A stretch of DNA of 64,000 nucleotides, from assembly GCA_022823165.1 (NCBI GenBank), contig JAJDXR010000086.1, forward strand, positions 38,181 to 102,180. The letters run 5' to 3'. Shown here piece by piece: positions 35,186-43,074 of the stretch. Position numbers and translations under genes: made by a program. Position 1 is the first letter of the stretch; every line of letters starts with the position of its first letter. The notes under the pieces are model-generated. The model saw only the letters and a program-made list of their open reading frames with translations. It ran no database searches and was not told the DNA's origin. This DNA comes from Anaerolineae bacterium (GTDB taxonomy: Bacteria > Chloroflexota > Anaerolineae > Aggregatilineales > Phototrophicaceae).

Positions 35186-35533
35186 ATGAAGACGATAGAG
35201 AGCATCAATTTGATCTATCGGGATCCTGAGATCCGTGGGGGACGGCCCTGCGTTGTGGGGACAGACCTACGAGTACTCGATATCGTGGTCGCAATGATCT
35301 TTGATGAGCGTAAACCCGATCAATTGGCGCAAGACTATGCGCTTTCAATGACAGAGGTCCATGCCGCATTGTCATATTATCACTGCAACAAAGCTGAAAT
35401 CGATGAAGACATTCGTGAGGATATCAAGAGAAGCGAGGCGATTGGAAAAGGCGGCTTTGTCAAGGCGCAGAGACCCGGTCACGAAGTCCTAGAAGCGGTG
35501 GAGGTTGGAGACACACCCAAGGACCTGATTTAG
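35186..35533 (+). CDS. DUF433 antitoxin of a DUF433/DUF5615 toxin-antitoxin pair
   Basis: 115 residues with the DUF433 core 'INLIYRDPEIRGGRPCVVGTDLRVLDIVVAMIFDERKPDQLAQDYALSMTEVHAALSYY'. The ribosome binding site AGGAG precedes ATG 35186. It ends with TAG at 35531-35533, but the same frame stays open and protein-like for 26 more codons, to a TGA at 35613-35615 that overlaps the toxin start. The TAG may therefore be a recent truncation of a longer antitoxin. It is paired with the PIN-like gene downstream, and both lie between the two hisD-tail repeats. Confidence 0.85.
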   Translation: MKTIESINLIYRDPEIRGGRPCVVGTDLRVLDIVVAMIFDERKPDQLAQDYALSMTEVHAALSYYHCNKAEIDEDIREDIKRSEAIGKGGFVKAQRPGHEVLEAVEVGDTPKDLI

Positions 35534-35609
35534 GGATTGCGCCACGAGGCGCTAAGGAAAGTCGCAGATGACACGGCTAAGGACGTGCTGGAGCTGATGG
35601 TAAAAGACG

Positions 35610-35966
35610 TTGAATGACCAGCAAATCGCGTTTTACTTCGACGCATGCGTACAAGTAGCGATTGCTGAACAATTGAAGCGTTCTGGCTCTGATGCGGTAA
35701 CTGCGCGCGATTTGGACAAACTCAAGGACGACGATCCAAGTCATTTGCGGCGCGCGACTGAACAAAATCGTGTCCTAGTGACTTACGATGACGATTTTGT
35801 CGAAATAGCGCAGCAGGGCGAAGCGCACACCGGCATAGTGTTTGTGCCAACCAAATACCGCAGGATTGGCATAGTTGTAAAGGAGCTGAGAAAGTTTGAG
35901 GCGATGTTTCGACCCGAACACGTGAGAAACCTCGTCTGGTATCTAACTGACACCGCGTCAAGCTGA
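35610..35966 (+). CDS. DUF5615 PIN-like toxin
   Basis: 118 residues from TTG 35610; the only in-frame start after a TAA at 35601. Mut7-C/PIN-like fold: acidic 'FYFDACVQVAIAEQLKRSGSDAVTARDLDKLKDDD' with the first Asp, 'ATEQNRVLVTYDDDFVEIA' with the central acidic cluster, and 'TGIVFVPTKYRRIGIVVKELRKF'. The family is taken to be the RNase toxin partner of DUF433 antitoxins. In the first acidic position most relatives read F-L-x-D-E; here it is YFDAC, so activity is not certain. Confidence 0.85.
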   Translation: MNDQQIAFYFDACVQVAIAEQLKRSGSDAVTARDLDKLKDDDPSHLRRATEQNRVLVTYDDDFVEIAQQGEAHTGIVFVPTKYRRIGIVVKELRKFEAMFRPEHVRNLVWYLTDTASS

Positions 35967-36066
35967 ATTCGCTTGGCGTCTGATATGGGACAGTGTGAAT
36001 TCTATCGACTGACCAGCGCTATGGGTTGATTCGGAGTCGGTAAGAACGTATCAGAATGTGAGAAAG

Positions 36067-37347
36067 CTAACAGCCCCCATACCGCCGCACGCGCAGATCA
36101 CACTGCTCCTTGTGCCCCATGAAACCTTCCAGGTCACAGAGGCGGCTGCCGTATTCGCCGATGAGCGCGCTGGCCTCTTCGGTGACGCGCTGGTAAGTCA
36201 CCGTCTTGATGAACTTGCCCACCCATAAGCCGCCGGTGTAGCGTCCGGCTTTTTTGGTCGGCAGGGTGTGATTGGTGCCGATGACCTTGTCGCCGTAGGC
36301 CACGTTGGTCTCGGGACCCAGGAAAAGCGCGCCGTAATTGGTCATGTTCTGCAAGAAATAATCGGGGTCGCGCGTGAGAATCTCGACGTGCTCGCTGGCG
36401 ATCTCGTCGGCGACCTGCACCATCTCCTCGTCCGTGTCCACCAGGATGACCTCGCCGTAATCTCGCCAGGCCACACCGGCCAGGTCCGCGGTGGGCAGAG
36501 CTTCCAGCTGGCGGCCGATTTCGGCTTCGATGCTTTCGGCCAGGCTACGGCTGGTGGTCAGCAGCACGGCGGGCGAGGTCGGCCCGTGCTCGGCTTGGCC
36601 CAGCAGGTCGACGGCGCACATTTCCGCGTCAGCCGTCTCATCGGCGACCACCAGGACTTCTGTGGGGCCGGCCAGCAGGTCGATGCCGACCAGGCCGAAG
36701 AGCTGGCGCTTGGCTTCAGCCACGTAGGCATTGCCGGGTCCCACGATCATATCGACCGGATCAATGCCCAGAGCGCCGTAAGCCATAGCCGCCAGCGCTT
36801 GTACGCCGCCCAGGATGTAGATGTCGTCAGCGCCGCCGAAGTGCATAGCCGCGATAGTCGCCGCTGGCAGCTCGCCCTTGATCGGCGGTGTGCAGGCGAT
36901 GATGCGCTTGACGCCGGCCGTCTTGGCTGTGACCACGCTCATATGCGCCGAGGCCACCATAGGATAGCGTCCGCCGGGCACGTAGCAGCCGACGCGGTTG
37001 ACCGGGATATTTTTGTGGCCCAGCACGACGCCGGGCAGGGTCTCGACCTCGACATCTTGCAGCGCCGCGCGTTGAGCCTGGGCGAAATTCCGCACCTGCG
37101 CCTGGGCGAACTTGATATCCGAGACGGCTTGCGCGGGCAGGCTGTCGACAACTCGCTGGATCTGCGCCGGGGAGAGTTTGAATTCGTCCGGATTCCAGTT
37201 GTCGAATTTCTGCGACAACTCGCGCACGGCGGCATCTTTGCGCTCGTTTATGTCAGCCAGGAGGCCACGCACGACATCCTGGACTTTGGCGTCGGCGTCG
37301 GCCTTTTGCTCGACGGTCTTGCCGCGTTTTAGATATTGGATGGCCAT
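36067..37347 (-). CDS. Histidinol-dehydrogenase-family protein (HisD/HpsN type)
   Basis: 426 residues from ATG 37347. The full HisD fold is visible: 'GCYVPGGRYPMVASAHMSVVTAKTAGVKRI', 'GPGNAYVAEAKRQLFG', 'AGPTEVLVVADETADAE', zinc-ligand region 'LLGQAEHGP', catalytic 'SEHVEI', 'YGDKVIGTNHTLPT', and C-terminal 'LEGFMGHKEQ' with the last His ligand. The wording 'GHKNIPVNRVGCYVPGG' and 'ARYTGGLWVGKFIKTVTYQ'-like sequence recalls sulfopropanediol 3-dehydrogenase (HpsN) more than biosynthetic HisD. No other his genes are near. The substrate is thus uncertain: an NAD-dependent alcohol-to-acid oxidation. Its 3' end is duplicated at 35045. Confidence 0.88.
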   Translation of the reverse strand: MAIQYLKRGKTVEQKADADAKVQDVVRGLLADINERKDAAVRELSQKFDNWNPDEFKLSPAQIQRVVDSLPAQAVSDIKFAQAQVRNFAQAQRAALQDVEVETLPGVVLGHKNIPVNRVGCYVPGGRYPMVASAHMSVVTAKTAGVKRIIACTPPIKGELPAATIAAMHFGGADDIYILGGVQALAAMAYGALGIDPVDMIVGPGNAYVAEAKRQLFGLVGIDLLAGPTEVLVVADETADAEMCAVDLLGQAEHGPTSPAVLLTTSRSLAESIEAEIGRQLEALPTADLAGVAWRDYGEVILVDTDEEMVQVADEIASEHVEILTRDPDYFLQNMTNYGALFLGPETNVAYGDKVIGTNHTLPTKKAGRYTGGLWVGKFIKTVTYQRVTEEASALIGEYGSRLCDLEGFMGHKEQCDLRVRRYGGC

Positions 37348-37459
37348 AAATTTCCTCGTTCCAGTAGCTGGCGCAGGCGGGCGCCCCACAGGGGCGCGTA
37401 GACATCCGCTAGACTGTCAGTCGCCCCTGCACGGCTTGAGTTATTTCAAACTGTTCTAG

Positions 37460-38608
37460 TTAGTTCCACAGCCGCGCGCTGGCGATGCGGGCGCCTTCAG
37501 CCAGGGATTGCAGCTTGGCGTAGGCGATATCAGGGTGCACGGTGCCGAAGCCGGCGAAAGTGCCGAAGCCGCAATCGGTGCCGGCGATGACGCGCTCTTT
37601 GCCGACGATGCCGCTGAAGCGCTCAATGCGCTGCGCCACCAACTCCGGATGCTCGACGAAATTGGTAGTGGTGTCTAGCGTGCCCGGGATCAGGATCTTG
37701 TCATCGGGGATGTCCGCTTCCGCCCAGATTTGCCATTCATGCTGATGGCGCGGATTGGCGCCTTCGAATTGCACGGCTTGCGGTTTGGCTGAAAGCACGA
37801 TGTCGATGATTTCGCGCAGGTCGACATCGTGATGATGCGGGCCCTCGTAGTTGCCCCAGCACAGGTGCATGCGCGCACGATCAGCCGGCACATTCTCCAG
37901 GGCGTAGTTCAGCGCCTCGACCTGCGCCTGCGCCGCTTTTTTGAAGGTGGCGGTATCGACATCGCGAAAGCGGATATGCCGCCCCATCGCCAGATCAGGG
38001 CAATCCACCTGCAGGATCAAGCCGGCTTGGGTGATTTTCTCGTATTCGACCTTCATCACCTCAGCCAGCGCCGCCAGGAATTGCTCGTCGTCGGGATAAT
38101 ATTCGTTGGGCTGGAAGACGGCGATGACACCGGGCGAGGCTGAGTTCATGAAGGCTTCGCGGGCGCCGGCCGCCGTTTTCGCCGCCAGCAAATTGGCGAT
38201 GTCCTTTTCCAGCGGCGACAGGTCTTTGATGGCGATCGCCTCGCGCAGGACCGGGCGATGATACTTGGGTGTGCCGCCGGCGTCAGCCAGGCGCTGCTTA
38301 TAAGCCGGGAAGTCGTCCAGATCTTTGGGCGTGGCCCGCGGAACCTCGTCGATCTCGAAGCCGGTGAAGCGGTGGCGGATGTAGGTGGCGTAGCTGATCT
38401 TGCTCATCTCGCCATCGCTGATGACATCGACGCCGGCCGCCACTTGCTTCGCGGCCACCTCGCGCACGCCCTGCCGCATGACCCGGTCGAATTCAGCCTG
38501 GTCATAAGCCTGGCCCCGGTCTTGCGCGAAAAGCTGATCGACCACGACCTGCGGCCGCGGCATGCTGCCGACGTGGGTGGTCAGAATACGGTCTGTGCTG
38601 GTTTGCAT
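37460..38608 (-). CDS. Cobalamin-independent methionine synthase (MetE C-terminal) family protein
   Basis: 382 residues, a single MetE-like TIM barrel. 'LTTHVGSMPRP' opens the domain, with 'VISDGEMSK', 'LQVDCPDLAMGRH', zinc-ligand segments 'MHLCWGNYEGPHHHD', 'AVQFEGANPRH', and 'GTDCGFGTFAGFGTVHP' near the C terminus. Short stand-alone homologues move methyl groups between thiols and various donors, or act in catabolism; true MetE has a second N-terminal barrel, which is absent. Fifteen bp after the cupin gene and 112 bp before the hisD-like gene, probably one operon. Confidence 0.9.
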   Translation of the reverse strand: MQTSTDRILTTHVGSMPRPQVVVDQLFAQDRGQAYDQAEFDRVMRQGVREVAAKQVAAGVDVISDGEMSKISYATYIRHRFTGFEIDEVPRATPKDLDDFPAYKQRLADAGGTPKYHRPVLREAIAIKDLSPLEKDIANLLAAKTAAGAREAFMNSASPGVIAVFQPNEYYPDDEQFLAALAEVMKVEYEKITQAGLILQVDCPDLAMGRHIRFRDVDTATFKKAAQAQVEALNYALENVPADRARMHLCWGNYEGPHHHDVDLREIIDIVLSAKPQAVQFEGANPRHQHEWQIWAEADIPDDKILIPGTLDTTTNFVEHPELVAQRIERFSGIVGKERVIAGTDCGFGTFAGFGTVHPDIAYAKLQSLAEGARIASARLWN

Positions 38609-38623
38609 TGGATGGTCCTTTGA

Positions 38624-39280
38624 CTAACGCGGCGGACGGAAGTCTTTGAGCTCGACGCCGGCCAGGTCACGGAAGGTCTTGAGCAGGTAGTCGTTCTGCC
38701 GCGCCTTCTGCGCTTCGTAATCGGGCGGGTGCACCATCTTGCCGCGGTCGTCGGCGGCATAGCCGTTGGCCTCGGCCGCCGCTTCAATCTTGGGCGCCCA
38801 ATAGGGATCTTTGCCCTCGAAGACCTGGTGCGACTCGAGCACGGCGTAGAACCAGCCGATCGAATCGCCGGAATATTCGAAGCTGCGGTACATGCCCGGC
38901 GGCAGCGAAATCATGTCCCATTCGTTGAGCACAAATTCGCCTTCGACCTCGTCCGGATCGTCGGTATTTCCCCAGTAGAAGGTCCAGGGTCCCGAGAGGA
39001 TGAAGAAAGACTCGGTGTAGTCATGGGTATGCCAGGCGGGCCCGCAACCAGGCGGCGCCCAAGCCATGCCGATTTGGAAGCGGTGCGGCTCGGTAATGGC
39101 GCGCTGAATGCTGTAATCCGGGTTTTCGGCGGCGGTGTCGCCGATGACAGCGTAATTCATGCGCATGTGGCCGGGCAGCATACTGTCGATGAACATGATG
39201 GGGATGCCCTTGCTTTTGAGTTCATCAAAGCGCATGACGCGCGCCGCCATACTTTCTTGCGTCTGCTTTGGATGTTCCAT
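38624..39280 (-). CDS. Cupin-domain protein
   Basis: 218 residues from ATG 39280, which has GGGAGG at 9 nt spacing. The cupin core is 'GCGPAWHTHDYTESFFILSGPWTFYWG' (metal-binding H-x-H and Glu), 'LNEWDMISLPPGMYRSFEYSG', then 'WFYAVLESHQVFEGKDPYWAP'. It probably binds a metal; enzymatic role unknown. First gene of the presumed cupin / MetE-like / HisD-like operon. Confidence 0.85.
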   Translation of the reverse strand: MEHPKQTQESMAARVMRFDELKSKGIPIMFIDSMLPGHMRMNYAVIGDTAAENPDYSIQRAITEPHRFQIGMAWAPPGCGPAWHTHDYTESFFILSGPWTFYWGNTDDPDEVEGEFVLNEWDMISLPPGMYRSFEYSGDSIGWFYAVLESHQVFEGKDPYWAPKIEAAAEANGYAADDRGKMVHPPDYEAQKARQNDYLLKTFRDLAGVELKDFRPPR

Positions 39281-39429
39281 GTTATACATCCTCCCGTCAT
39301 TCTGTCCCCTGGCTGCCAGCATAAGTTGAAGGCTACTGCTTAGCGTGGGCTTTGTCAATCAGCGACCGCGGACGGGAGTGTCTATCTTGTTGGATATTTC
39401 CTGAATGCCGAGCTTGGCACAGGTTGATT

Positions 39430-39448
39430 AACCACAGAGGCACAGAAG
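39430..39448 (+). repeat. Dispersed CACAGAGG-type repeat
   Basis: AACCACAGAGGCACAGAAG, preceded by TT as in the copies at 49,251 and 63,747. Confidence 0.7.
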
Positions 39449-39483
39449 TAGATGCAAGTAAGTCATGCAAATTTCACAGCATC

Positions 39484-39507
39484 GGGTCAGCCAAGGCTGA
39501 CCCCTAC
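39484..39507 (-). repeat. GTAGGGG palindrome, arm variant GGTCAGCC
   Basis: GGGTCAGCC-aa-GGCTGACCC followed by CTAC. The 9-bp stem is perfect. It lies 25 bp from, and in divergent orientation to, the next copy. Confidence 0.8.
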
Positions 39508-39532
39508 AGGGTTCAAAATATAGTCGAAAGTT

Positions 39533-39556
39533 GTAGGGGCGAGCCTTGGCTCGCCC
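39533..39556 (+). repeat. GTAGGGG palindrome, arm variant GCGAGCC
   Basis: GTAG then GGGCGAGCC-tt-GGCTCGCCC; perfect 9-bp stem with a different arm sequence from the neighbouring copy. Confidence 0.8.
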
Positions 39557-39620
39557 ACACAAACACGAAAATTCGCTATTTTGTGATGATGTAACTATAT
39601 TCTCATTACTTACTCGTACT

Positions 39621-39660
39621 TACTGAGGGGCGCGTAGACACTGCCCGCCGGCACAGAGAC
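39621..39660 (+). repeat. Split CACAGAG-type repeat
   Basis: TTACTGAGGGG and GGCACAGAGAC are separated by a 20-bp segment; in the copy at 29,134 they are continuous (TTACTGAGGGCACAGAG). Confidence 0.5.
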
Positions 39661-39716
39661 TTTTCTTTGAGTCGACGGGAAACCGCATCCACTACAATAG
39701 ACACTCCCCCGCGGGC

Positions 39717-40466
39717 TTACTTGCGCGCGACAATCAGGGTCATAAAGTTGAAGGGCCAGGGCAGCAGCCGTTTCAGCAGCGCGCCCAGCTTTTCAGCCAG
39801 TTGGCTGGTGCGATAATATCCGGGCTCGCGAAAGAGCCCGCCCAGCTGCCACAAGGTGAAGGAGTGGCTGGTTGGCTGTGACAATTCAATGCGGAAGCCG
39901 GCAGCTGTCACATCGTCATGCAGCTGTCGCCGTGTGTAAGCGCTTTCGTAAAAGGCGTCGTCAGTCAGCGGTCCGGCGCCGGCAAGCCCGCGCCGCCATT
40001 GCACCGCTCTGTGAATCAGATTGGGGTAGGGAATGGTCAAGACCAAGACACCGCCGGGTTTGATCACGCGGTAGGCTTCGCGCAAGGCTGGCAGCATTCC
40101 CTGCTCAAAGTGCTCCAGCACGCCAAAGGACAGGTAACTGCCGAAACTATTGTCGCGATAGGGTAAATGGTGCACATCGCCCGCCGCCAGCGGCAGCGAG
40201 TCGTCGTATCGGCGCGATGTCAGCAAGGCGTTGACGGCGTAATCCAGTCCCTGGACCTGGTAGCCGCGCTCACGCAGAGTGATCACAATCGCGCTCAAGC
40301 CGCTGCCGGCTTCCAGGTGCGCATCCCCCCGATCGAGGAAGGGCAGGTAGGCGTTAATCGTCTCCCGCGAGCGCGCATAGGCGGCGGATTCCAGCTCAAC
40401 CTCGATGGTCGCCTCGTCCCAGATGTCTTCCCAGGCGCGGCGCGTGCTGTCGTATCGGTCAGGCAT
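39717..40466 (-). CDS. Class I SAM-dependent methyltransferase
   Basis: 249 residues. Methyltransf_11-type core: 'HLEAGSGLSAIVITLRERGYQVQGLDYA' (motif I, with Gly-rich loop A-G-S-G), 'LAAGDVHHLPYRDNSFGSYLSFGVLEHFEQG' and 'EAYRVIKPGGVLVLTIPYPN'. The C terminus has a hydrophobic, possibly membrane-contacting stretch 'LLPWPFNFMTLIVARK'. The methyl acceptor is unknown. Single gene between repeat regions. Confidence 0.9.
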   Translation of the reverse strand: MPDRYDSTRRAWEDIWDEATIEVELESAAYARSRETINAYLPFLDRGDAHLEAGSGLSAIVITLRERGYQVQGLDYAVNALLTSRRYDDSLPLAAGDVHHLPYRDNSFGSYLSFGVLEHFEQGMLPALREAYRVIKPGGVLVLTIPYPNLIHRAVQWRRGLAGAGPLTDDAFYESAYTRRQLHDDVTAAGFRIELSQPTSHSFTLWQLGGLFREPGYYRTSQLAEKLGALLKRLLPWPFNFMTLIVARK

Positions 40467-40958
40467 AAAGGTCTTTCCAAGTTAGATTTTCGCAAAACGC
40501 TCTGTCGTGATGCCGCGGCTGGGCGGTTCACATAGCCGCCCTTAGGGAGTGGCGCATATCGCGGATATAATTTTCCTTTACGAGCACGGCACAGATTTTT
40601 TGCCACCGAGTACACCGAGTGACTTTGAGGGCACAGAGGCTATTATAGTATCCGCCGTTTGCGCCGCCATGCTTCTCATGGAAACAGTCGCTGCCATAGC
40701 GCTTCTAAACTGCTTTGCCCGGCCTCCTCTTTTCTTCTCGGCGTACGCGATGGCTTATGTCATGACTCACTTGATCTTACTGAGGTCGCTGCGTATGCTT
40801 GCTCGCTTGGCGGAATTATCAAATCCGCCGAATTAACCGCTCCGAGCTTGTAGCGGGCTCAAAAGTTGGACACATAGTACAGAGAGTATACTACGCTGCC
40901 AGTCACGGAGAATCGTCCGCGGGGACGTCCCGCCAACAGGCGCCCGAACCCGATGAAC
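40467..40958. other. Repeat-bearing intergenic region
   Basis: 492 bp. It contains a GGGCGG...CCGCCC hairpin (about 40,523-40,546), a CACCGAG/CACAGAGG repeat (40,601-40,638), and a block at about 40,700-40,840 similar to 29,060-29,200 (shared 'TTACTGAGG', 'CTTGGCGGA' or 'CCTGGCGGA'). Short frames across this region follow the repeats and are not supported as genes. Confidence 0.55.
40601..40638 (+). repeat. Dispersed CACCGAG/CACAGAGG repeat
   Basis: GCCACCGAGTACACCGAGTG, 7 bp of other sequence, then GGGCACAGAGG. It is a longer form of the family. Confidence 0.65.
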
Positions 40959-42860
40959 CTAAGCCGACAGGAACTTCTCCGTCAGCGGCGGACGCGGGTT
41001 GCCGGCGCTATCCACCAGGCCGTAGCCATTGTGCATCCCTTGCGCCCAGGCGTACCACAGCACAGTCGCGATCCGGCCGGGGTACTGTGTTTTCAGGTAG
41101 CGCACCATATCGGTGGCGTAGCGCGCAATCTGGCCCGCTGAGTCACGGGGCCGGTCGAGTACGCCGAATTCGGTAATCCACAGCGGCTTTTCCGGCAAGA
41201 CGCTGCTGTATGCCCACACCGATTCGTCGATATGGCCGAACACCGAATAGATCGGATGCCCATTCACGCCGCGTCCGTAGGGATGAAAAGCCAGCCCGTC
41301 CGGCAAGACATCGTCGGACAGCCGCCGCAGCATCCGGCGGGCATAGGCGCTGCCGTTGACCGGACCGCTGTTGAAGCCGGCGGTGATTATGCTGACATCG
41401 CTGTCGGCGCTGCGGATGGCGCGGTAGGTCTCGTCAAACATCATGCCATAATTGTCGGCGCTCATTCGTATCGAGGCGACGCCGCTTTTTGAATCCGGCT
41501 CATTCCAGATTTGCCAGGCGCTTACCAGATCGCGGTCAGCCCACTGCGCCGCAATCCTGGCCATCATGTCGGCGAAGCGCTGCCGCAGCAGTCGCCACTT
41601 GGCGGAAGTCATCTGCGACCAGGGCCAAAACTCGTTTTTGCCTTCGCCATAAGTCTGATGGCTGGTCGCGAATACCACGCGATAACCGGCTTTGCGGTAG
41701 GCTTCGATCTGCGGCAAATAGCGCTGTAGAGCCGCATTGATGTCTTCCGATCCGCGCGCGTTGGATACGTTGTAGCCAAAGCGCACCCAGCCAAGATCGC
41801 CCAATTTCGCCGGAGCCGGCCGGCCCATGGGGTGGAATACATCCAGATTCACGCCCACCGGATTGACGCCGGGGAATACTTCCCGGCCCTCGTCGAGCGT
41901 CGTGGCGCGCAGCAGCCAGGCAGCAGTATAACCCTCGTGCCCTGTAAGCGAGCTGACCTTGAGCCAGCTATTCTCCACGCCGATCTTCTCCATAGCGCGC
42001 CCGTGATGCTCGTCGGGTTCCAGCAAATGCCAGGAGTAAACCCGGCTCAAGATACTGGCGTACAAGCTGGGCAGCTTGCGTATGCGCAGCCCGTCGTCAA
42101 TGGGGCGGGCGCGCAATTGCGGAATATAAATATAATCGCGCGGATTCACCATATTGTCGAAACCGAGGAGCGAAATACCTCTGTCCGGCGGATTCCGCAC
42201 CGCCAGATACAGGCGATCGCCAGCGCATTTGGCGATAACCTGCCCCAGCGCCAGCTGATCGCCGATCGCGACCAGCGCGTCTTTGACGCCCTCGTAGGTC
42301 GTAATGAAGCGGTCGCCGTCCACCAGCGTTTCTACTTTGACGCTATCACCGACCGCAACAACCTCGCCTGGCGCCGCGCAGAGCACATCGGCCTTCTCCT
42401 GCGACAACACAGCGATGCTGCGGCGCAGTTCACCGCGCTCGGCATCGGCATTGAAGCGTTCCAGCAGCGCCATCGGCCTGGCGCTGGTTGGCCATTCCAG
42501 CACAAAGCGATTGAATATATGCTGTGGATCGTTATCCGCCTCGCCGTAGCGGTCGTCAGCATCGACGCGCTGACTGACTACCGGTGCGAGTTCAGCCGGC
42601 GTCTGCGCTTCGATCACATCAACCATGACCACCGACGGGTAGACGCGGCGGATGTGGATCAGAGCCGAGTCGTTCCACCAGGTGAGCGGCGCGTTTACCG
42701 CGGTGACATTGCGGAAGCGGTTGAGATTGTTGCCGGCCGGCGAACGCACCACCGCCACGCGTTCAAACTTGGCCAGATAAGGACGCAACACCGCCAACCA
42801 CTCGTAAAAGTTGTGATCGGGCAGGACGAAGGCATGGGAGATGACAGTTTCAGCGGGCAT
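40959..42860 (-). CDS. Clan GH-A glycoside-hydrolase-like protein with large N-terminal region
   Basis: 633 residues with no signal peptide. The C-terminal 280 residues form a (beta/alpha)8 glycosidase: 'SAWQIWNEPDSKSG' (acid/base Glu after Asn, near residue 451), 'GLAFHPYGRG', and 'LWITEFGVLD' (nucleophile Glu near 562). The N-terminal 350 residues contain a glycosyl/GT-like start 'ISHAFVLPDHNFYEWLAVLRPYL' and SH3-like beta segments around 'KIGVENSWLKVSSLTGHEGYTAAWLLR'. Similar layouts occur in GH39/GH5-like proteins of unknown target. The family assignment is by active-site motifs only. Confidence 0.75.
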   Translation of the reverse strand: MPAETVISHAFVLPDHNFYEWLAVLRPYLAKFERVAVVRSPAGNNLNRFRNVTAVNAPLTWWNDSALIHIRRVYPSVVMVDVIEAQTPAELAPVVSQRVDADDRYGEADNDPQHIFNRFVLEWPTSARPMALLERFNADAERGELRRSIAVLSQEKADVLCAAPGEVVAVGDSVKVETLVDGDRFITTYEGVKDALVAIGDQLALGQVIAKCAGDRLYLAVRNPPDRGISLLGFDNMVNPRDYIYIPQLRARPIDDGLRIRKLPSLYASILSRVYSWHLLEPDEHHGRAMEKIGVENSWLKVSSLTGHEGYTAAWLLRATTLDEGREVFPGVNPVGVNLDVFHPMGRPAPAKLGDLGWVRFGYNVSNARGSEDINAALQRYLPQIEAYRKAGYRVVFATSHQTYGEGKNEFWPWSQMTSAKWRLLRQRFADMMARIAAQWADRDLVSAWQIWNEPDSKSGVASIRMSADNYGMMFDETYRAIRSADSDVSIITAGFNSGPVNGSAYARRMLRRLSDDVLPDGLAFHPYGRGVNGHPIYSVFGHIDESVWAYSSVLPEKPLWITEFGVLDRPRDSAGQIARYATDMVRYLKTQYPGRIATVLWYAWAQGMHNGYGLVDSAGNPRPPLTEKFLSA

Positions 42861-43074
42861 AATCGGGCAAACTCTCGAAGGGGCGACTCATGTTTATACA
42901 ATCGCCCGTTGGTTCAAGGCATTCACCGTCAAAGGGTGGCAAATGTCTCATCTGGAAGTGAATATGCAAGCGCTTCATGTGGCGGCAAATCACGTATAAT
43001 ACATTATAGATGGCTTGCCGCTTTCTGATACTCAAGCGCGGCGAGCATTTGAGCGCGATACGAGGGCGCTGATC

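Larger units (their letters stand above)
39281..39716. other. Repeat-rich intergenic region
   Basis: 436 bp with no credible gene. It holds two CACAGAGG-type repeats and two palindromic GTAGGGG elements listed separately. The frames in it translate the repeats and are not genes. Confidence 0.6.

Noticed and set aside
37381..37397. GCGCCCC-aca-GGGGCGC hairpin upstream of the hisD-like gene
   Set aside because: Perfect stem but no T-run and unlike the GTAGGGG family; left unassigned.
39352..39594. 80-codon frame
   Set aside because: It runs through two palindromes and a CACAGAG repeat; not protein-like.
40549..40853. Hydrophobic 95-codon frame
   Set aside because: It is built largely from dispersed repeat sequence and lacks a ribosome binding site.
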